A stretch of DNA of 64,000 bases from Pempheris klunzingeri (Eukaryota > Chordata > Actinopteri > Acropomatiformes > Pempheridae), in NCBI RefSeq assembly GCF_042242105.1, contig NC_092031.1, positions 4,858,175 to 4,922,174 of the forward strand. Reading direction: 5' to 3'. Both the position numbers and the translations under genes were made by a program. This document shows positions 51,104 to 60,994 of this stretch, piece by piece (the stretch's first letter is position 1; each line of letters starts with the position of its first letter). The notes beneath the pieces are model-generated. The model saw nothing but the letters and a program-made list of their open reading frames with translations. It searched no databases and had not been told where the DNA came from.

Positions 51104-51142
51104 GCAGAAAGAAAGAAAGGAAGGAAGGAAAAGAAAAGGAAA
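51104..51142. repeat. GAAA/GGAA purine microsatellite
   Basis: Imperfect gaaagaaaggaaggaaggaa tract in the LRR gene 3' flank. Confidence 0.85.
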
Positions 51143-52275
51143 AACTGCAGAACAGCACTTTTGAACCATAAGAGCAAAAAGTAAGGAGATTTTTCTAACA
51201 AGCTATCAGCTAAATTGGCATAATTTCTTTAAGTGCTCTGTACTCATTTTTGAATATTTGGAAAGACTTTCACTGCACCAACAGATGTCTGAATTGGAAA
51301 AAAAAAGGCTCTTGAGAACGAGCTGCTACTGAACAGCTCAGAAACTGATTTCTGTGAATGTGGGTGCAGCAGTTAGTACAAGTTACCGTCTGAATGTCTT
51401 CAAGCATTTTTGAAATTCCCCCATCACCAGCTAACATCTGTAAAACATACCCAGCTACGTCTCCGTCTCGTCGAGGCACATGGAGAACTGGTTGTGTTCC
51501 AGTATCTGATCCTTCTTGAACCACACTCAGTACTAGCTTGTAACCAGTTTTAAGTTTTTTATTGTGAAATAACGCAGGCGATGTCATTGGTCACACCATA
51601 ATGGTTACTGGTCATTAATCCTGCAGTGGACATTTAGCTGAACCAGCATCCACTTTATAATTACACCAATGATGAAATCCAAACTAATTTATTCAGTTCA
51701 GTTCTCAGCCAGCAAAGAGAAATGAAAACTGACAGGTTTAAAATAGTTCAGTGAGGTTAACATCTTTAACACTGAACCAGTGCAACAGCTAAATAAATAA
51801 GCTAATTCTGGCTTTCCAAGATTCATACGACGAGCATGGGGAATTTTTAAATGTACTATATGACGAATTCAGTAATAATCTCTTCGTCTCTATAGAACCA
51901 GGAACGCTCAAAGCTGAAGAGTCTCTTTCAGAGGCAAATCTACTCTTAACATTTTATTAAGTACAGCTTTCTTTTATGGAAAGTTGAGGTGGTCATAGAT
52001 ATCAAAGTTAACAGTATTGCAGTAGAATTACAGGTTGAACAATTCAGTAAAATGAAGCAACTAAATTTTTAATGATAAATACTCAAACGTGGACAATAGT
52101 CCTCAGTTTTTTTGTGCATCATCATGTAAAAGTTGAATTATTTCATATAAAATGTGTAGATATAAAAGCTGTGCGCCTTAACTTTAACGTGATGCACAAG
52201 TTAAAAGCAACACAAGTGTTTATTACCAAATGGCTGTCCCATTTCATAGACAATAGCACATACAGTAAGTTTCCC

Positions 52276-52281
52276 TTTATT
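52276..52281 (-). terminator. tmem101: Candidate tmem101 poly(A) signal
   Basis: TTTATT on plus reads AATAAA in the tmem101 direction, about 420 nt past the tmem101 stop. Another TTTATT lies near 52300, so the site is approximate. Confidence 0.45.
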
Positions 52282-52698
52282 TGAAAAAATGTTTAAACCA
52301 TTTATTCTATACTGTAAAACATCATCAAACCATTTAAGACTATACTTTTTGGAGTACATGGTATTCTCCCTGTAGATACACAGTACCAGTACTCAGTGTC
52401 ATGTTTCAGAGCATAACAGAGACAAAAATGTAAACAAGATTCTGAATAAATTATTAAATTGCGAAAAAGGAAGCTTGTGTTTTTCATCTCTTGCAAAAGC
52501 AAAGTTACCAACTGGTAGGCAAAGACAATCAACCCTGCTTACATCCAACAGTCTTCGCTTGGAGTGTTTGAATCCTGAGAGGTCGCAGAGCGGCGGCGGC
52601 GGCTTTGAGTACAAAGTCGGGCTGCGGCGTGAAGGCCAACAATCTCATCCTGCGCAGATACCTCGGGCTGTAAAAGTCCTTTGTGAGAGCCCGTGGGT

Positions 52699-55563
52699 TC
52701 ATCCATCGGTGGCCAGGATCAGCACGGCGCCGAAGATGCCCACGTTGTGTCCTATCAGCTTCATCTGGTTCCAGAACTCCACCTTGCGGGTGTGGTGCCA
52801 GTAGCCCAGGTTGCCGTCGATGAGCAGGATCACCAGCGGCAGGACGGTGGCCAGGATCTGCGCTGCCAGGCGGATGTAGCAGCCAGAAAGGAAGGCCAGC
52901 GCCAGCACCCCGAACAGCACCTCCAGCAGCATCAGAGTGATCTCTCCTCCCACTATGTGGTTTAGAAAGGCCTGCCGGTCCTCTTTGCTGTGCTGGAGGG
53001 AGTACACCTAGTGGGGGGAAGGTGGCACTGCGGTATTTAAAATGACACTGAAAGCATTTTGGTTTGTACAATACGACTTAACTGTTGTGAAGAAAGTAAA
53101 TAAAAGTGTGATTCTTTTGACATATGCAGAAATAAACTGCCTGAAGCCTTCCTCTCATTCATATAGATGATGATTATCTGTACAAACTGATTTCAAATAA
53201 GTCTTTTTCATGTAGCGATCACAAGAAAATACACATGCAGTGAAACAAAACTAAAAAGCTGCAACCAATAATTGTTTGCAATATCAATGAATTAACCTAT
53301 TATGTTTAATTAATCTCTTTAAATTCATTCAAAAACTAGTGAGAAATGAGCTTCAGGTGACGTCCTTAAATTGCCTGTTTTGTCCGATCAACAGTCCAAA
53401 ACCCGAAGACGTTGGGTTTATAGCAGACACAGGTCTTACCATGCAGATGAGGTAGACTCCCAGGAATACTTGTCCAGTGGACTGCAGGGATCTGCTGCGA
53501 GGTTTCTGCCTGTACACCTCCCCCGCCCCGCTGGCCAGAACCAGAAAGCCTCCAATAATGGCCAGCACTCTGGAGTACATTCGTACCTGCAGGGCGACAT
53601 TGTGCAGGCTGTAATATTCCACAGCAGCTTTCTACTACAACGCCAATCTGTGATGAAATTCTATTTGCAGATTTCCTGTCGTGTCCCAGATCCATTTTTC
53701 CCCTCATATGTGACCAAGATGTGTTCAGCACTGATCTGGGCCATTTGGCAGACAGAATTCAGCAGTGGTGAATAAGACGACTTTAGAAATATTGCTTCAT
53801 TACGAACAAAACCAGAAGTGTTTGAAAGCATATCAAAAGGGATGTGATTTGAAGAGTTCAATGCAGTTGCAAAGTCAAAGTCATAAAAATAACCTCCAAA
53901 AAGCTTAAGATATAAAAGAAGTGGCCAAAGCAGGAGAACATATCTATTTTAACATATAGACCATATACATATGCTAAAAACTAAATAAATAAAACAGCCA
54001 GGGAACCAGTGATGCTGTGCATGTGATGAAAATAAATAAACATCTACTGAGCACTGGAAGAGTAACAAAAAGCCTGATTTTGTTGGTCTCATAATAGATA
54101 TTTCGTCTTCTGAATCTCTGATCGCAAGGACCAATAATTAAAGGATTATCAAGGACATTTCTATGAAGTCTGGTCTCATTTTTTGAATTTCTATACAGAA
54201 GTTAATACTCCTACCATCCTTAGAGAAAATATGCTTTGTTGCATTTTATTTTACATTAAGGAGTTTGTCTAATTTTGTGTCACTCTAATTTTAGTTGAAT
54301 CAACTTCTTTTATGTGTGCTTCTTCTGTTTTCTGTCCTTTAATCCTTTACTATAAAAGATTTGATAAGTTTTATATTCTAAGTCTAATGATAATGACTGA
54401 TGTCACACTGGTGGCTGAACAGCAGCTTTGTTACTGTGAACCAGAGAAAGTCACTCACCTTAAGCCAGTCCCCGTAGTACACCTGTTCTCCAACATAGGA
54501 TGCATAAGTGCTGACTGCCAGTTGTATGGCAGCTGCCATTGCAAACCACCTCCTCTTCACCCCGAATGACATGAAGCTGGCGCAGAGCACTGCGGCCCCC
54601 ATGTCCACATACAGGTATGGTACATGGATGTCCGGCTTCCTGGAGGTGTCAATGAAATAAAAGAGCTTTCAATCAGACTCACAGGATTGTTTCAATTCAT
54701 CCAGCTACTGCTTTCTATCTAATCACCGGACAACAGGACAAACATTATATTATCCTGTGATTAATAATATATCCACATCAGCCAACCTGTGAAATTATAC
54801 CAGTGTCTTAAAGCAGCTGACCAGCAGTCAAACCCCTAAAAGAGGCTCCTGTGTTTAATGGGAAGCTGTAAGCAGGGCATGAAACCAATTAAAATGACTC
54901 AATCAATAACAACATAAAATAAAATCAGCTTATTTCAAGTTATCCTTCTCAGCACTGGACATCCTAAAATAGTCCTGCTTTAAAATGGCACCTATTTCAG
55001 TCTAAGAGAAGCAGGCAGGTATGACAAATGCTGTGCACATTCTTTCCTAATTGTTGCTGTAATTACAGGATCATTCAGACTGAAACAGTGGACGCCCAGT
55101 GCACATAGGAGACTAAAGAAACCACGATTACTACTCAGTCCGACTGAAAATTACAGACTAGACCAAATATAGCTCCATTTAAACAGCCCCATATGTCTGC
55201 AGCTTTGTGACTGAGAGTTTGTCTAATTCCTGAAATACAACCCATGTTAGCTGCCTGGCATGTTTCCACCTTCAACAGAAAAGACACGAGAAGGTTGTCC
55301 AGTAATGACATGAACTAAATCCTGCCACATCAAATTTCTTGGCAATATTTGTACACGTTTGAATTAGGATGGAGTTAGCCTGTTAGCTAACTTTAGCTAT
55401 TTCACAGAGCTCTGTTCACTAACTCTTTTTACCTTTTTGAGTCCGCTCGTTCAGCAAACAGCATCAACATGCTGAAACAGTTCCAAAATCCGAATCGGGT
55501 TAAAATAAACGCTCCTAACTGGCTGAGAAATCTTAATGTCTGTTTCCTACTGGGAGCTGCCAT
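52699..55563 (-). CDS. tmem101: Transmembrane protein 101
   Basis: Four minus-strand exons, join(52699..53007, 53440..53586, 54459..54639, 55433..55563), GT-AG throughout, give 255 residues (human 257). Conserved blocks: TRFGFWNCFSMLMLFAERAD, PYLYVDMGAAVLCASFMSFG, RMYSRVLAIIGGFLVLASGA, KPRSRSLQSTGQVFLGVYLI, AYWH-like GNLGYWHHTRKVEFWNQMKL, and the end ILATDG. Several hydrophobic helices support a multi-pass membrane protein; the human protein came up in an NF-kB activation screen, and its biochemical role is not known (family knowledge). The ATG at 55563 is used because the frame further upstream has no ATG and the A at -3 fits. CCAAT and GC boxes lie upstream. Confidence 0.95.
53008..53439. 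other. tmem101 intron 3 with a repeat fragment
   Basis: About 430 bp. The right part (about 53240-53400) contains agctgcaaccaataatt and gacgtccttaaattgcctgt, then ttgtccgatcaacagtccaa, a fragment of the 'attaatcgatt' fish repeat family listed at 34765 and 49548. Confidence 0.5.
53587..54458. other. tmem101 intron 2
   Basis: About 870 bp of AT-rich intronic DNA. Nothing is recognised. Confidence 0.5.
54640..55432. other. tmem101 intron 1
   Basis: About 790 bp of AT-rich intronic DNA. Nothing is recognised. Confidence 0.5.
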
Positions 55564-55737
55564 TTTTCCAGCACCGCCAACGACACAGAGGGTACTCAAG
55601 ATTACTTCCGCCTCCAAATACTATGCATGTCAAAATAAACGTACGTGTGTCTCTGCTGTATGGGAGGTGCGGCTGATTTAAACGTAAATGCTCTTATTTT
55701 GAAAAGAGTATCTGTTCCAGCGCAAATACGCCCTCCT

Positions 55738-55764
55738 ATTGGCTGACAGGTCCAAGGGGGCGGG
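55738..55764 (-). promoter_or_regulatory. tmem101: CCAAT box and GC box upstream of tmem101
   Basis: In the tmem101 direction the order is a GC box (plus-strand gggggcggga, 55756-55764) followed by CCAAT (plus-strand ATTGG, 55738-55742), 175-200 nt upstream of the ATG. This is a usual housekeeping promoter layout. No TATA box is seen. Confidence 0.5.
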
Positions 55765-57007
55765 ACAAACTAGTTAATGGCTGCAGGAGGAAAAAAATTA
55801 CACGGTCCAGCAGCGCCACCTACAGAATAAAGTAGATCATCACAGAAACTTTAGAGTCAGTGGAGGAAAATGTGTTCGTGGCTGCTCAACGCCATTTATT
55901 TCCCAGAAGGTTACGAACAGATTCAACAGCCAATATTCCGTTCAAAGAAGCTCAAAGATCTGACTACAGATAATGTGTTCAGAGTTTTTAACCTAACAAC
56001 AAGCACGTGAACATTATTTAACAGATTACTTTGACTATAATGGTTCTGAATTAGTGCTGCAAGCCAGGATTAGTTCTCCAGCAGTAGCCACCGTTTGTAA
56101 AATGTTCTTTTTCCCACATTTTCTATGTTAGTTCAGTGATCAATTGTATTGATTAAATATTCACAGCAAACTTTATCACCACACATAACTTGAGGCTTTT
56201 TTCAAAGCGTTCCCTACAATGCCATGAATATTATTGTGGTGGAAAAATGCAAATTCTTTGCGATTAAACAGTCAATGATTAATGACTACTACTTATCATT
56301 AGTTGATAATGAATGAATAAATGTAATTTTATGTATTTATTGGCTTTATTGGTTTATTCAATAGGGACTGTGTAGATTAATGTAAATGTGCCAGGACAAG
56401 TGTTACATCATCCTAAAGGAAGATGTATGTTTACAAAAGTTAGCAACAATCAGTTGTTGAATTATTTCAGCACTAATCAAGTCCTCAAAATCTCTAAAGA
56501 AACATTTAAATAACTCATCAGTGTCAATGAGGCTTCCTGCTTCCAGTCAGTTTGATGATGAAGGTGATTGAAATCATGGAACAAAACGGACAGGTCAGTG
56601 AGGAGGGGAGTTCTTCATCAGGTGCTGTGACACATCAGACCTTCATACAGACCAGGGGCGTCTCCACACCGCTGTTGATCCACAGTTACGTGTCTCGGGT
56701 TAATCTTGAGTAGATCCTAACCCAGATCCTGAAAATGGCTTAGTGTGAGTCCTGCTGAGGGTTTAGTTAAGGATCACAGGCCGGCGTGTCTAAGATGAAA
56801 TGCCAGTTGGAGGAGAGTAGTGGGACTGGTTTACCAGGACAAACATTTTGCATAAAACCTTTAACTTTAAGAAATGTAAGTTTAGTTTGTGCTCCTCATT
56901 GAAAAGTTAAACAAATCTTCACTTTCATCAGAACTATGCTGTTTCTGTTTCAATCAACAAGCCATTTTGATGCTTTCTGCCCATTTTCAGCCCAACAAGC
57001 ATCTTTC
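55765..57007. other. Intergenic DNA between tmem101 and gngt2, left part
   Basis: About 1.2 kb of AT-rich DNA. A stretch near 56140-56340 has several attga/tcaat words suggesting decayed repeats, but no family can be assigned. No gene is seen. Confidence 0.45.
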
Positions 57008-57228
57008 CATCCATCCATGAACTATACCTGCTTATCCTGTGAGGCGTCTCCGGGTGCTGGATGCTGAGGCCTGTCTCTGGTTACAGTGGGTGAGAGGTGG
57101 GGTTCCCAGACAGCTCATACACAAAACACTTCCATCGACATCTATGGGCACTTTAAAGTCTCCAGTTCATCTGTTCTGCTTGTCGTTGGGCTGTGGGAGG
57201 AAATCCACACAAAGACAGTGAGAACACA
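57008..57228 (+). repeat. Interspersed teleost repeat ('ccatccatcc...ctgtgggagga' family)
   Basis: Word order catccatccatgaactatac, ctgcttatcctgtgaggcg, tgggtgagaggtggggt, gggcactttaaagtctccag, and then ggctgtgggaggaaatccac and acagtgagaacacac is that of a widespread fish interspersed repeat. The copy is decayed. The 60-residue frames over it are not genes. Confidence 0.7.
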
Positions 57229-57830
57229 CACACACAAAAAGCCCCTAAAAGAGCCAGTGGATCTAAAATAAGATGAAAACTCACCTGAGCTCAGTTATAT
57301 AGACACATACAAAATACAATATTACTAAACAAGCATCTATGCAGTTATTCAAACATTATTTTCCAAGCCCAGCAGTAACAAAGCAGAACCTTGAGCAAAA
57401 ATGAATCACTTTATTGACAGAAACAGCGTCACTCATGCACATCAAGTGGCAGCAACCTTCTCCATGTCCACTATTCATTTATTAGAATGACGTTGCACGA
57501 CTTAAAGCTACTGATTGGATAGACCGCAAGATTAAAGCATATAATCAAATCAGCTGTGAAGAATTGACCTCCTTCCTGCTGACACAAGGCCCTGTCCTCA
57601 TGGCGTATATGTAAACACTGTAAACACTAAATGAACCCAACTCTTAGCACATATGTACCTTTATACCTGATGCTCTGTCTTCACTGAGTTGACATACAGA
57701 ACTAAAACCCACCACAGCTCATGCTGGATGTATTTTGATAAGTGTTGTAAGTGTGTCATTTCCATTTCAGCGCCTCACTTTCTCCACCACGTCGTCTGCA
57801 GACCCGTGAGGAGCTGCGTTCTCTTGCCTC
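57229..57830. other. Intergenic DNA upstream of gngt2
   Basis: About 600 bp of AT-rich DNA with no recognisable gene or repeat. It is the likely distal promoter of gngt2. Confidence 0.45.
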
Positions 57831-57867
57831 CCTCCTTCCTGTTCAGAGGTTACGGCTCCTGATTGTT

Positions 57868-57907
57868 TAATCTCATCACGGGGGATTGGTGACAGCAGGT
57901 CCAATCC
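57868..57907. promoter_or_regulatory. Cluster of CRX/OTX-like sites near gngt2
   Basis: TAATCT (57868), GGATTG (57883) and CAATCC (57902) are three near-matches to the photoreceptor homeodomain core TAATCC/GGATTA within 40 bp, about 180 nt before the end of the inferred leader exon. None is a perfect site, so support is modest. Confidence 0.3.
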
Positions 57908-58290
57908 TGTGCCGACCTCTCCCAAAAGCCAGCAGCGGGGATCAACTGGGATGAAGAGCAGTGGGACGGCGCGGATCAGTCAGTGTGAAGAAGTGACCGG
58001 ACCGAAGAGGAAAGCACACATTCGATGAGCTCTTAGGGGCCAACACAACATTTCTCTGATTGCTGGGGATCCCATCATTCAACAGGTAGAGAGAGATGAT
58101 CGACACGTTTGTCTGTGCTGGATGTACATTTATTTTGTCTCAGGAGTGTTTTTGAAATTTGATTTGAAGAAAAGTAGTAATCTGAGAATAATCTGAATAA
58201 ACTACAGGTTACAGCACCTTGACAAGCACTCTTTTAGGCACTTGTTGTGACTTTTTAACATTTTGATCGTTGTTTCCTCTCACAGCCAGG

Positions 58291-58735
58291 ATGGCTCGGG
58301 ATATGTCAGATAAGGAAATCTTGAAAATGGAGCTGGATCAGTTGAAGAAGGAAGTTAGCACAGCTAGGACACCGGTGAGTAAATTACTTCTTTTTAAAAC
58401 ACAATGTCTTCTTTTCTTGCCAACAGTTGTGAAAAATCTGTCCAGTATCATCTAGAATTTTATCTCTTGTATTAAAACAATGTGGAAAACAACCAGGGTG
58501 GACGGTTTAAGAATTTGTAGCAAGCAAATTTAATTAGTCTGTTATGCCCGTAAAAAGATGGTTTGTTAAAGCTTACATTTCTTATCATCTTTCCTCTCTA
58601 CAACAGGTCGCTGCAAACTGCACAGAGACGATTGCTTTTGTTGAGGAACTTTTACCAAATGATCCGCTGATTAAGGGCGTTCCAGATGACAAGAACCCCT
58701 ACAAGGGAGACAAGGGAGGCTGCGTAGTAACATAG
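58291..58735 (+). CDS. gngt2: Cone transducin gamma subunit (G protein gamma-t2)
   Basis: Two coding exons, join(58291..58374, 58607..58735), give 70 residues (human GNGT2 69). MARDMSDKEILKMELDQLKK matches the transducin gamma coiled-coil start, followed by EVSTARTP, and the C-terminal half has the DPL...GVPDDKNPYK block and ends GGCVVT, a CaaX prenylation box. The protein pairs with a beta subunit to couple cone opsins to phosphodiesterase at disc membranes (family knowledge). A non-coding leader exon probably ends at 58085 (CAACAG|gtagag), joined to the acceptor ctctcacag at 58285. ATTAAA at 58930 is a likely poly(A) signal. GNGT2 is chosen over GNGT1 by the MA-D-S-K-E-L start; teleost a or b copy is not decided. 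Confidence 0.93.
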
Positions 58736-58929
58736 CACTCAGAAATCCAGGGAAAAGTCCTGCTGTTTTTTATGAGATCAGGTTACGTTGCTGTAACGTT
58801 CCTGTAGAATTCTTGTGGATGAAATGTACAGTAGTAAGAAAACTCAGATCTGTAATTGTATTGGTACCAGGAGCGACTCTTTTCATCACTGGATTACTGT
58901 ATGTACCTGCTGACATGAAAGTGTTTGTA

Positions 58930-58935
58930 ATTAAA
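58930..58935 (+). terminator. gngt2: gngt2 poly(A) signal ATTAAA
   Basis: The variant signal ATTAAA lies about 195 nt after the gngt2 stop. No AATAAA was seen nearer. Confidence 0.5.
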
Positions 58936-60880
58936 TGCAAATAGCTGAACAAAGCTTTGACCTGATTTGACTGCTCTCATTATTGACATACATTATAGGC
59001 TATATCTCACTTTTACTGCACTCCTACTGCACTTTCATCTCATGATATCATACTGGTTAATATTAAATAGGGCTGACAACATATTGTTTTGTGTCCGATC
59101 AGCATAAGCTAACATGACACTCTTGGCTTGTGTCAGCACTGTGTGAAGCAGGGAAAAGTCACAGGAGTGGTGCAGCTACTGCTTAGTCTAATTCTTAATA
59201 GGATTTCTTTGCTGCGGCACAGTCGGTCACACAGGCCTGTTCACACAGAGCTGCTTCCTGTATCAAAGTCTTTAAGCTTATTCCAGCGGCTTCATCCCAG
59301 CTTCCGTTTCGAGCTCTCCATCCAATTAGTGTCATTGTCAATCTGGGTAACAGCACATACACATGGTGTGTTCAACATTTGCAACACAACTATTGGTGTG
59401 AATATAGCTTTTTTTATTTATTGCAGGTTTAATGTATGTAATCTATGAGACTGTGAGAGTACATGAAGAAATACAAGCGGTCATTCATGCTGCGTTAAAC
59501 CTTTTTCAGTCCAGTGACCTTAAGCAGCACATATCAGTTGTTTCCAAGAACATAGTAATGACAGCTATGGTCATGGTCACTTATCATTTGGAGGACCTTG
59601 GTGATTTATCAATATGTTACATGAAGTTTTTGCTTGGCTTAGGACAGAGGGGAAAACAACCTCCTGGGATGCTGTGGCACTGGAGCTAATGAGTAACAGA
59701 TTACATGTCACGAGAGAATCAAAAATATGTGAAGTAATGTGTAACGTGATTGTAATTATGCATTTTAAAAAATAGTTTAATAGCTTTTCTTGCTTCTGAG
59801 ATTCTCGAGACAAGCAAATAGAGAAGAACTTAATTTAATTAAATTAAGATTACTGAGGAAGAGAAGTCCTGAATTATATAATATATAATTATATAATATA
59901 ATAATAATAATATAAACACCTTCTCAACACCAAGAACAGGAACTGGGGCATCTAAATGGAACAGAGCCATTGTTAATTCTTAATGAAATTAAAATGTCTT
60001 CCATAAGCTCTGTTTAAAGTTTACACTGTCGCCCGTCTGAATTTCTGATTTATTGGGGCAAACATAACAGCTTGTTGTGCTGGCTTGAGATTAAATCTAT
60101 GGCTCAAAGTCAACTGAATTAGTGCATAGCTGGAGTACAAAGTCCATGCATAGACAACATGACATGATAATGCACTCTGAAAACCGTGTTATCACATACA
60201 TGACATAATTTACAGATTTCCATTTACGTTTGCTGTCCCCTCTCAGCGGAGACATGCCGTGGATATGGTAGGATAATTATTTCCAGTGGCATTAGAGTGA
60301 AATGTCTTGATCTCTTTTGTCTGAGCCTGTTATCAGGCCTGAAATGCTGAAACTCTTTCTCTCAGCTGCAGTGTTGTAACGATTTGCCACTGACAGTGCA
60401 TGGATAAAGTCTAGGACGACCAGCTCATAGTTTATTCTTTATCTAAATTGCCTTATCAGATAAGAGCAATTGTAGATATATCTAATCTGTGCAAGTTCCC
60501 TATTGGAATGACAGAATAATCACACTTCACAAAGGCGGAAAACAGACTGACCTTCACAGAATAACCTTCAGATCACAACCTGTGTGACTTCTAGACATCT
60601 GAACAGACAATGCAACTTTATTTTTTTTACTTTAAAACCATTGACTGTCAAACACTGTCCTGATTCCTTATGCAATTTATATTTACAGAATAGTGCATCT
60701 TTTGCTTGAATATTAATGTAACTATATGCCAACTATCACACCCTTATTGTGGTCTGTGCGCTGTCATCACAAGAAAAGTAGGTCTTTCACCACTTTATCT
60801 TTATTGCTCGTCATAACACAAATAGTGTTACATATCTAAAATTCCTGCCTCTTTTCTCCAGACCTTTGACACTTGGCATC
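58936..60880. other. Intergenic DNA between gngt2 and retsat
   Basis: About 1.9 kb, AT-rich, with an AT/ATA simple tract at about 59868-59912 (tataatatataattatataa and following). Small reading frames at 59128-59813 show no family resemblance. No gene is seen. Confidence 0.5.
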
Positions 60881-60889
60881 ATATAAAGG
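60881..60889 (+). promoter_or_regulatory. retsat: TATA box of retsat (candidate)
   Basis: atataaagg lies about 110 nt upstream of the retsat ATG, which would place the transcription start near 60910 with a short unspliced leader. Fit to the TATA consensus is good. Confidence 0.5.
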
Positions 60890-60994
60890 AGCCTTGAGAA
60901 GAGAGACGTGTTCAGAATAAACCTGAAAACTTGACACCACAGCTACAGAGAACTACTGAGTCTAGAAACAGCTGTTTGATCCATCGACTCCATT

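Larger units (their letters stand above)
50971..52698. other. Region between the convergent LRR gene and tmem101 (3' UTRs)
   Basis: About 1.7 kb holding both 3' UTRs. A GAAA/GGAA purine tract lies at 51104-51142. AATAAA at 51792 on the plus strand could end the LRR gene; TTTATT at 52276 (AATAAA on minus) could end tmem101. No further gene is seen. Confidence 0.5.

Noticed and set aside
52529-53071. 180-residue minus-strand frame overlapping tmem101 exon 4
   Set aside because: It is an alternative frame over the tmem101 last exon; the tmem101 frame fits the family from end to end.
57039-57271. Two 60-residue plus-strand frames before gngt2
   Set aside because: They fall inside a decayed interspersed repeat.
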